A DNA stretch of 64,000 nt from NCBI RefSeq assembly GCF_009696375.1, contig NZ_VUMD01000002.1, positions 62,001 to 126,000 on the forward strand. The letters are read 5' to 3'. The DNA is from Clostridium porci. GTDB lineage: Bacteria > Bacillota > Clostridia > Lachnospirales > Lachnospiraceae. The notes below the pieces were generated by a model. The model saw nothing but the letters and a program-made list of their open reading frames with translations, was not told the DNA's origin and did not search any database. Positions 58,416 through 64,000 of the stretch are shown in pieces. The position numbers and the translations under genes are program-made. Positions within the stretch are counted from its first letter, which is position 1, and each line of letters starts with the position of its first letter.

Positions 58416-59828
58416 ATGGCTTCAGATGACAAAAAACAAAAAGGGCTTCAGAAAAGCCTGGCACTGATTTTTGTTTATACAGTAGCGACGGGCTCTATCT
58501 TTACATATGTCAGCTACTGGGATTCCGTATTCTTTAATTATTGCGGCGCGGGTACGTTTCTTGCGTTTGCGCTTATGACACTGGCGATTTTGCCGATTGC
58601 ACTTGTGTACAGCGAAATATCACCGCTTTTCCATACGGCCGGAGGAGAGCTGATCTACAATACTGTGGGTTTTAACAAGCATATAGGCTTTCTGGCTTCG
58701 TGGCTGATTATGGCGGCATGGATATCCGTTCCTCCGGCAGTTGTTATGGCGGTAGCCACCTTTATCAGCCATACCTTCGGGCTGGGGCTGACCTTTGGCA
58801 CGACTATGCTGATTGGCGTCCTGATTTTGGTGCTTGTGTTTATTATGAGCATGCAGGATATACAGTTTCTGGTGAAGGCGCAGGCGACCTGCCTGTTCGC
58901 CAATATCGTTACAACTGTGATTACAGGTATGCTTCTGCTGTTCTCCGGTCACTGGAGTATTTCCAATATGGCAAATTTGTTTCAGACGAGTTTGGAACCC
59001 TCCGGCGGTTTTCCTGGCTGGGTGATTGGTATGGCTCTTTTGATCACTCCATTTTTCGGCTTTGAGACGGTTCCCCAGATGGTTGAGGAGGGAGACTTTC
59101 CTACCTCTAATACGAAAAAGGCAATCTGCGGCTCTGTGCTTACCTGCGGGGCTATCTACACCTTTTTCTTCTTCTGCGTAGCCGGTCTGGATTCCTTTTC
59201 CAATCTGCTGTCGGAAGATGCTCAGAATGGCTTTATGACCATTACCGCAATGAAGAACATACTTGGATGGAGCGTATGGCCGCTGATTTACGGGTGCATT
59301 TCGATTTTAATGGGCATGACGGCCTCAATCCTGGGCTTTTGGATGTCTACTGTAAGAATGATGTATTCCATGGGAAAGAAGAATTTCCTGCCGGAAATAT
59401 TCACCAGGGTGAACAAGCATCAGCAGCCCATACTGCCTAATATTTTTCTTTTAGGAATCAGTCTTGCATTTATCCTTTTGCAGAATGCAACCACCTTTAT
59501 GAACGACTTCTTTAATCTTATGTCCTTTGGATGTGCATGCGCCTACGCTCTGACAATGGTTTCCGCAGTCCGTATCCGCCACAAGCACCCGGAGTGGTAT
59601 GCAAATAACAGGAACGTTGTTAAGGGAGGAGATTTCACCCGTATATTGGCTATGGCCATCATGATTGTGATTGCATTCTTCTGTACGCTTGGACAGGGCA
59701 GAGGCTCATGGATTTCCTTTGGAGTATATATGGGTGTAGGGGCGGCAATCTGGCTGTGGATGGCAGCGGTAAGATGGAAGAAGTCAAAGGTTATGATTGA
59801 GACACCGGATGGAGAAAAGGAATTTTAA
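58416..59828 (+). CDS. APC family amino acid permease
   Basis: The 470-residue protein has about 12 membrane helices in the APC pattern: ALVYSEISPLFHTAGGELIY, FFGFETVPQMVEEGDFPTSN and SILGFWMSTVRMMYSMGKKN. It probably imports an amino acid or amine. It lies between the PTS/BtpA genes and the SDR gene on the same strand, but with its own promoter region. The substrate is unknown. Confidence 0.9.
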   Translation: MASDDKKQKGLQKSLALIFVYTVATGSIFTYVSYWDSVFFNYCGAGTFLAFALMTLAILPIALVYSEISPLFHTAGGELIYNTVGFNKHIGFLASWLIMAAWISVPPAVVMAVATFISHTFGLGLTFGTTMLIGVLILVLVFIMSMQDIQFLVKAQATCLFANIVTTVITGMLLLFSGHWSISNMANLFQTSLEPSGGFPGWVIGMALLITPFFGFETVPQMVEEGDFPTSNTKKAICGSVLTCGAIYTFFFFCVAGLDSFSNLLSEDAQNGFMTITAMKNILGWSVWPLIYGCISILMGMTASILGFWMSTVRMMYSMGKKNFLPEIFTRVNKHQQPILPNIFLLGISLAFILLQNATTFMNDFFNLMSFGCACAYALTMVSAVRIRHKHPEWYANNRNVVKGGDFTRILAMAIMIVIAFFCTLGQGRGSWISFGVYMGVGAAIWLWMAAVRWKKSKVMIETPDGEKEF

Positions 59829-59959
59829 AATAAGTGGAAGCGGCCGGGAATTTATCAGATTCTTGGCTGCATGGAAATTTTCAATAAGCCAAAGATGGGA
59901 AAGCGCTTGGAGTCAGCTCCAGGTTCTGACCCAAATATATATAATAAAGGAGAAACATT

Positions 59960-60757
59960 ATGGCTAAGTTAGATGGGAAAGTTGCATTGATTACGGGCGC
60001 CGCAGCAGGGCTGGGCGAGGGCATTGCCACTGCTTACGCAAAGTACGGGGCAAAGCTGTGCATGGTGGATCTTTCTAAGGATGTGGAAAAGACCGCACAA
60101 AAGCTTCGCCAGGAATATGGCGCAGAGATTATCACGGTGATTGCTAATGTTGCCGATAAGGAGCAGATGAAGGCTGCTGCCGCCCAGACAATAGAAGCCT
60201 TCGGAGCGCTTAATGTGGCCTGCTGCAATGCCGGGGTATGCCGGCTTGCGCCCTTTGAGGAAATGCCGGATGAGATTCGGGATTTTCATATTGACGTTAA
60301 TATTAAGGGAGTATGGAATACATGCCAGTCTGTGATTCCGTATATGCTTAAAAATGGCGGAGGAAATATTGTAATCGCTTCTTCTGTAACAGGCGATATT
60401 GTAGCTGATGCAGGAGAGGCCGCATATGCAATGACCAAGGCCGCTTTGGTTGGTCTTACCAAATGCCTGGCAGTTGAGTATGCGGATCGGAATATCCGTG
60501 TCAACTGCTCACAGCTTGGATATGCGAGAACCCCCATGGTAGAAAAGATGGCAGTAGAATCAAATCCGGCAGATCCGGAGAGGGCGATCATGGACATTGC
60601 TAAGGGAGTTCCAATGAAGCGTCTGGCAAAGCCGATAGAGGTTGGAGAACTGTTTGCGTTCCTCGGAAGCGATGAGTCCAGCTATTTAACAGGCTCTCAG
60701 ATTGTTATTGATGGAGGCAGCACACTTCCTGAGACAATGAGCATTGGAACCAATTAG
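59960..60757 (+). CDS. short-chain dehydrogenase/reductase, UcpA-like
   Basis: The 265-residue protein has the SDR cofactor motif TGAAAGLGEG, CCNAGVC, the active-site serine in IASSVTGD and YAMTKAA for YxxxK, and ends IVIDGGSTLPETM. The C-terminal form matches the UcpA branch. It oxidises or reduces a small alcohol or ketone with NAD(P). The start has AAAGGAG upstream. With the PTS, BtpA and APC genes it makes a possible catabolic cluster for an unknown substrate, perhaps an amino sugar or an Amadori compound. Confidence 0.9.
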   Translation: MAKLDGKVALITGAAAGLGEGIATAYAKYGAKLCMVDLSKDVEKTAQKLRQEYGAEIITVIANVADKEQMKAAAAQTIEAFGALNVACCNAGVCRLAPFEEMPDEIRDFHIDVNIKGVWNTCQSVIPYMLKNGGGNIVIASSVTGDIVADAGEAAYAMTKAALVGLTKCLAVEYADRNIRVNCSQLGYARTPMVEKMAVESNPADPERAIMDIAKGVPMKRLAKPIEVGELFAFLGSDESSYLTGSQIVIDGGSTLPETMSIGTN

Positions 60758-61032
60758 TCCACATCAGGTACGGTTTTGAGTAGCTATATTAGCTCCGTTC
60801 TCTTAGAGGCAGCCGAGATGTGATATGCTTGTAGACTTGCGCTTTGTTCAGGCCTTTGGGAAGGTGGCGGCCAGGCAGCTCTTAGGAGCGGCCTTTGGCC
60901 TATGCGCCTGATTCCGTGAAATTTAAATGGAACTGAAAACTTTGGAAACTAGTTTTAAAATTATCATAGGAGTAGGCAGGGATCAAAGCAAACCAGCAAC
61001 CCACTGAGCTCAGCCGGTGGTTGCAATGATTG

Positions 61033-61467
61033 CTACAAAAATTGCCGCATATCCATAGCAAGCTTTTCTTCCAGGTTGATCAGACGTTTCGTAATATTTT
61101 TAGATTGCTCGCTGGCTGCCTTATATTGGTTTAAATATTTGTGGAGTGATTTAACGCCCATATTGCTGCCGTCTGTCATAAGATCCGCTATTGTCTGATC
61201 GGATTTATTCATAGCCAGTTTAACACGGCTCTTGCTCCATGACATGCTCTGTGCGATGGGATTAGAGGCTTTTCCCTCGTCATGATATTTCTCTAAAAGA
61301 ATTTTTATTTCCTCTTTCATCTGTATATGCTGGTTTTTACATTCTGCTAGACATTGTTTTAAGGTATCGCTGTGGGTATAGTCCAAAACATCATCAATGG
61401 ATGCAATCCCCATTTGGATGCCTGCGTCACATTCCCGAAGTAATTTTATGGTATCCTGCTCGATCAT
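61033..61467 (-). CDS. DUF2383-like four-helix protein
   Basis: The 144-residue protein is all-helical. It reads LLRECDAGIQMGIASIDDVL at the start and NMGVKSLHKYLNQYKAASEQ later, a ferritin-like/DUF2383 pattern without a full set of iron ligands that I can confirm. The start at 61467 has AAGGAGATAAAC upstream. The Dps-like gene is divergent 343 bp away. Confidence 0.75.
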   Translation of the reverse strand: MIEQDTIKLLRECDAGIQMGIASIDDVLDYTHSDTLKQCLAECKNQHIQMKEEIKILLEKYHDEGKASNPIAQSMSWSKSRVKLAMNKSDQTIADLMTDGSNMGVKSLHKYLNQYKAASEQSKNITKRLINLEEKLAMDMRQFL

Positions 61468-61810
61468 GTCCGGTTTATCTCCTTACTTTAGTCTGTAGAA
61501 TTAGTCTGCCCATCTGAACCCAGATTATTCTGCTGTGATGATGGAATTGCGTTTAATGGATATATAGTGAATTAAGACAGATAATTATGCGGATGTCATT
61601 TATGTAGATAGCTTAGGTTAGCTAATTCTAACTTTTTTGTGAAAACCCTGGATCTGCAAACAAGAGTATGATATAATTACTACATAAATTTATAACCCCG
61701 GCAATGATAAGGCCATAGATAGCAATGGGCTATGAACCCCATTTAAAAAGCTTTTATTTAATTATAAAGGCGGAGATATAATTATTAATTTATTATAAGG
61801 AGGACGTACG
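61468..61810. other. 343-bp region between the DUF2383-like and Dps genes
   Basis: No gene is present. TATAAT (61671-61676) is a likely -10 for the Dps gene, but no good -35 was seen. GTTAG-ctaatt-CTAAC (61617-61632) is a short inverted repeat that may be an operator. Confidence 0.4.
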
Positions 61811-62248
61811 ATGAAATTACAAAAAGAATTTAATCAGTATTTGGCAGATTTGGCTGTCATGACCTTTAAGCTTCACAACCTGCACTGGAATGTAACCGGT
61901 TCCCAGTTCGTTCCTGTCCACGAGTTTACAGAAGCATTATATGATAAATTATTTGAATATTTTGATGCCATAGGCGAGCACCAGAAGATGTATGGCATTT
62001 TGCCGGATTGCAGGTTGAGCGAGTATTTAACGAACGCATCCATTCAGGAAGAGGATACAAGGCTGTTTACAGATAAAGAAGTGCTGTCTATTTTGAAGCA
62101 GGATTTATCTGCATTAAGGACAGAGGCAACGGCAATAAGGAATGCAAGCGATGAAGAAGGCTGGTTTTCTGCTGTCAGCCTATTGGAGGAGCATGTGGAT
62201 TACTATAACAAACAGCTTTGGTTTATACAAGCTACCTTAGGTGTATAG
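61811..62248 (+). CDS. dps: Dps family ferritin-like protein
   Basis: The 145-residue protein matches Dps. It has FKLHNLHWNVTG with the His ligands of the intersubunit ferroxidase site, then the acidic ligands in DAIGEHQKM region and SLLEEHVDYYNKQLW. It forms a 12-subunit shell that oxidises and stores iron and shields DNA. The start has AAGGAGGACG upstream. A terminator follows at 62284. Confidence 0.93.
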   Translation: MKLQKEFNQYLADLAVMTFKLHNLHWNVTGSQFVPVHEFTEALYDKLFEYFDAIGEHQKMYGILPDCRLSEYLTNASIQEEDTRLFTDKEVLSILKQDLSALRTEATAIRNASDEEGWFSAVSLLEEHVDYYNKQLWFIQATLGV

Positions 62249-62283
62249 CTGGATTCAATGTAATGTCTAAGTGAAGATTCAAA

Positions 62284-62328
62284 GTGGGAGGCACGTATTA
62301 AAGCGTGTCTTCCGCTTTTTTTTGGGCT
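62284..62328 (+). terminator. terminator of dps
   Basis: GTGGGAGGCACG pairs with GCGTGTCTTCCGC with wobble pairs, followed by a run of eight or more Ts. Confidence 0.85.
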
Positions 62329-62742
62329 ATTTATGAATAACTGTTACTGAGCGTATAGAGCTGACTTCGTCCTGTGGAATGTATAAAACCAAGGTAAGAA
62401 TAGATATTTGAAGCTGCTGGAAGCAGAGGAGAGAGCAAATGCTCTGAAAGGACTTTTGTATGTTTTGCGATCAGTTTTGAGAATAAGAAATATGAGTTGG
62501 ACATAAATAAAAATGGATATATACATAAAATGAAAGGATCATACAATACTGATTCTAAATATTTTCTTATAATAAAAAAATATAGAAAAGAAATTGAATG
62601 TTTATGCAAATGCATGTAATACGAGTAGCATATGCAATCAAGCAGCGGATGTAGGCCTGATTTTGGTTGTAAAGCACAGGAAGAAGGGACTGTAATTACA
62701 GCTTTAGCCAGGCTTTTCCGTTGCCAAGAAAGGTTTTTAAAC
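62329..62742. other. 414-bp region between dps and the Rrf2 gene
   Basis: No gene with a ribosome binding site was found. The stretch is AT rich and contains ATGCAAATGCAT near 62613. It is the upstream region of the Rrf2-type regulator. Confidence 0.35.
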
Positions 62743-63174
62743 ATGCAGTTAAATTTGACCACAGACTATGCGTTGAGATGTATGCTTTATCTTGCGGATA
62801 AGAAAGGCCTATCTACCTCGTTGGAGATAGGAAGAGCAGTGGGTTTGGAGCGGATGTTTGTTCAAAAGATTTTGCGCTCCCTGCGGGAGGCGAAGCTAGT
62901 CTGCAGTGAAAATGGAGGGTATGGCGGATATAAACTGGCGAAGGAGCCAGAGGACATCGTTTTGATGGAAATACTGATTCCGTTTGAAAAGACAATAAAA
63001 ATAAACCGCTGTCTTGAGAAGGATGGATATTGTGGAAGGAGAGGCGTAGGGAACTGCTCTTTGCATGAGTTCTATAAAAAAGTACAGGGGCTGTTAGATG
63101 AATTTTTTCTTAATACAACACTTAGAGATGTGTTGGAACAGAAATTCCGGTTCTATCCTGAACAGACTCATTAA
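62743..63174 (+). CDS. Rrf2 family transcriptional regulator
   Basis: The 143-residue protein has the Rrf2 winged helix (NLTTDYALRCMLYLADKKGL, QKILRSLREAKLV and GGYGGYKLAKEPEDI). Three cysteines follow in NRCLEKDGYCGRRGVGNCSL, as in iron-sulfur or nitric-oxide sensing members (IscR/NsrR-like, spacing C-x6-C-x7-C). It probably senses Fe-S status or redox. ATG 62743 is chosen because the family starts there and AAAGG lies upstream; the frame is open to 62632. No suf/isc genes lie in the window. Confidence 0.88.
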   Translation: MQLNLTTDYALRCMLYLADKKGLSTSLEIGRAVGLERMFVQKILRSLREAKLVCSENGGYGGYKLAKEPEDIVLMEILIPFEKTIKINRCLEKDGYCGRRGVGNCSLHEFYKKVQGLLDEFFLNTTLRDVLEQKFRFYPEQTH

Positions 63175-63328
63175 CCTTCTGACGGGGGTGGATTCCTTGA
63201 GCGGGCAGGTGAATATTTAACCTTCAGGCAAGGCAGGATCGGGCTTGTAAATACGTCATATAAAGCAATGAACAATATAGGAATTATAGTTCTTATAGTT
63301 CAAAATAAAATAAGAAAGAGGTAGCGCT

Positions 63329-63526
63329 ATGGCAGACAGAGGTTTTACAGATCAGTTAAAAGGAAAGGCAAAAGAAGTAATTGGTGAAGTGACGGGAGAT
63401 GACAGGATAAAGGCCAAGGGCCTGGCAGAACAGGTGATTGGAAAAGCAAAGGAAGTTGCTGCTGATGTGAAAGATGCCATGGAGGACGTGGCTGAAAAGA
63501 CCAGGGAGAAACTAAATAAAGAGTGA
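63329..63526 (+). CDS. CsbD family stress protein
   Basis: The 65-residue protein starts MADRGFTDQLKGKAKEVIGE and has the TGDDRIKAKGLAEQVIGKAK repeat of CsbD. CsbD proteins are small, highly charged and induced by general stress; their molecular role is unknown. The start has AAGAGGT upstream. The next gene starts inside its last codon. Confidence 0.92.
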   Translation: MADRGFTDQLKGKAKEVIGEVTGDDRIKAKGLAEQVIGKAKEVAADVKDAMEDVAEKTREKLNKE

Positions 63527-64000
63527 AAAAAAGCGTGGTAATTAAGATATTTGTAGCTATCGCGGTGCTGAGCTTGGTGACAGTCGTCGCGATTGTGGCA
63601 TTTGTGTCTCAAAAAACTTCATCGCAAACATTTTTAATAATTGATGGGAATAAGGTTGACGAGAAGGAATACCGTTGTGCGATGTTTTCCGCTCGCGATG
63701 ATATTCTGGCCCAAATGAACCAAAGCGGAGATCCTAAACTGATCTGGAACGCTCAAACTGATATAGGAGTCCCTTATGAAATGGTGGCAGAACGAGCCAT
63801 CCAAATACTTCGGGAGTATTATGCTGTCAATTCTTTGGCAGTCGAATACGGCTATTTAGAGAGTGCCGGCTTTGGAACTCTTACAGAGCAGCTTAAGAGG
63901 GAAAATGAATACCGCGCTGCGGCCATTGCTGCCGGAGAGCTTGTTACCGGTCTGACCAGCTATGATTTCGATCAGTACATACAATACCGTATGGACGCGA
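63523..64000 (+). CDS. membrane-anchored extracytoplasmic protein (partial)
   Basis: The frame from GTG 63523 overlaps the CsbD stop codon by four bases and remains open to the window end, 159 codons. It has a single N-terminal membrane segment (FVAIAVLSLVTVVAIVAFVS) and then a soluble helical region outside, with QNQSGDPK-like AQMNQSGDPKLIW and LREYYAVNSLAVEYGYLES. The helical part recalls the N-terminal chaperone region of SurA/PrsA-like proteins. The C-terminal part is outside the window, so the function is open. Confidence 0.6.
   Translation, partial: MKKSVVIKIFVAIAVLSLVTVVAIVAFVSQKTSSQTFLIIDGNKVDEKEYRCAMFSARDDILAQMNQSGDPKLIWNAQTDIGVPYEMVAERAIQILREYYAVNSLAVEYGYLESAGFGTLTEQLKRENEYRAAAIAAGELVTGLTSYDFDQYIQYRMDA

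Noticed and set aside
1-64000. tRNA, rRNA or CRISPR loci
   Set aside because: No cloverleaf-like sequence, rRNA segment or short regularly spaced repeat array was found on either strand

Overview
The window comes from a low-to-moderate GC Firmicute, most likely a gut Lachnospiraceae / Clostridium-cluster XIVa relative. The reasons are strong AGGAGG-type ribosome binding sites throughout, a T-box leader on tyrS, a manganese riboswitch on mntP, an ECF-type BioY, mannose-family PTS genes next to a LevR-like regulator, and a decayed conjugative-element segment whose genes (DUF3847, PcfB, DUF5348, RepA-like helix-turn-helix proteins) are typical of Lachnospiraceae. Both window ends cut through genes: a KamA-like radical SAM gene at the left and a membrane-anchored protein at the right. 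No tRNA, rRNA or CRISPR array was seen.

Layout. 1-9.4 kb: partial KamA-like gene; a Na/phosphate cotransporter whose promoter is flanked by two opposed clusters of TTTACA boxes; a TRIC/UPF0126 channel; asparagine synthetase AsnA; a DUF3006 + secreted metallo-beta-lactamase-fold pair; a small coiled-coil protein; an ABC-class ATPase. 9.4-19.9 kb: a Sir2-like protein with an altered active site, a stand-alone hisH-hisF pair, ung, uppP, DAHP synthase, T-box + tyrS, a secreted cell-wall-binding-repeat protein, a MATE exporter, and the Mn riboswitch + mntP.

19.9-20.8 kb holds no gene but has a consensus promoter, about 665 nt of helix-rich sequence and a strong terminator: a probable large structured non-coding RNA. 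20.8-29.2 kb: a PflX-type radical SAM enzyme, an AraC regulator, mannonate dehydratase UxuA, a PPi-type phosphofructokinase, a small XRE regulator and a TRAP transporter (DctPQM). Together these look like a hexuronate uptake and catabolism region. 29.2-30.3 kb: bioY with a candidate operator.

About 30.5-39.8 kb is a decayed mobile element. Two inverted copies of a RepA-like/DUF3847 gene pair enclose an array of small cargo genes: a 76-residue unknown, a GyrI-like binding protein, a TipA-type MerR regulator, and a SnoaL-like protein plus methyltransferase. The cargo genes are separated by related roughly 70-220 bp structured repeats, so the arrangement resembles a cassette array. The right edge of the element cuts an ABC transporter gene, of which only the last 83 codons remain.

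40-64 kb returns to chromosomal genes: DUF1540, a SEC-C protein, a methyltransferase, hslO, cspA, DUF5662, a YwaF-like protein, a DMT-family protein, a ComEA-like protein, an orphan OmpR-type response regulator, rlmH, an AraC/GyrI regulator, and an SGNH + MBOAT O-acylation pair. Next come an ISL3 remnant and a divergent locus in which a LevR-like regulator with a damaged sigma-54 activator core faces a complete mannose-family PTS (EIIA, EIIB, EIIC, EIID), a BtpA/SgcQ protein, an APC permease and an SDR dehydrogenase. The window ends with two ferritin-like proteins, an Rrf2 regulator, CsbD and a membrane-anchored protein.
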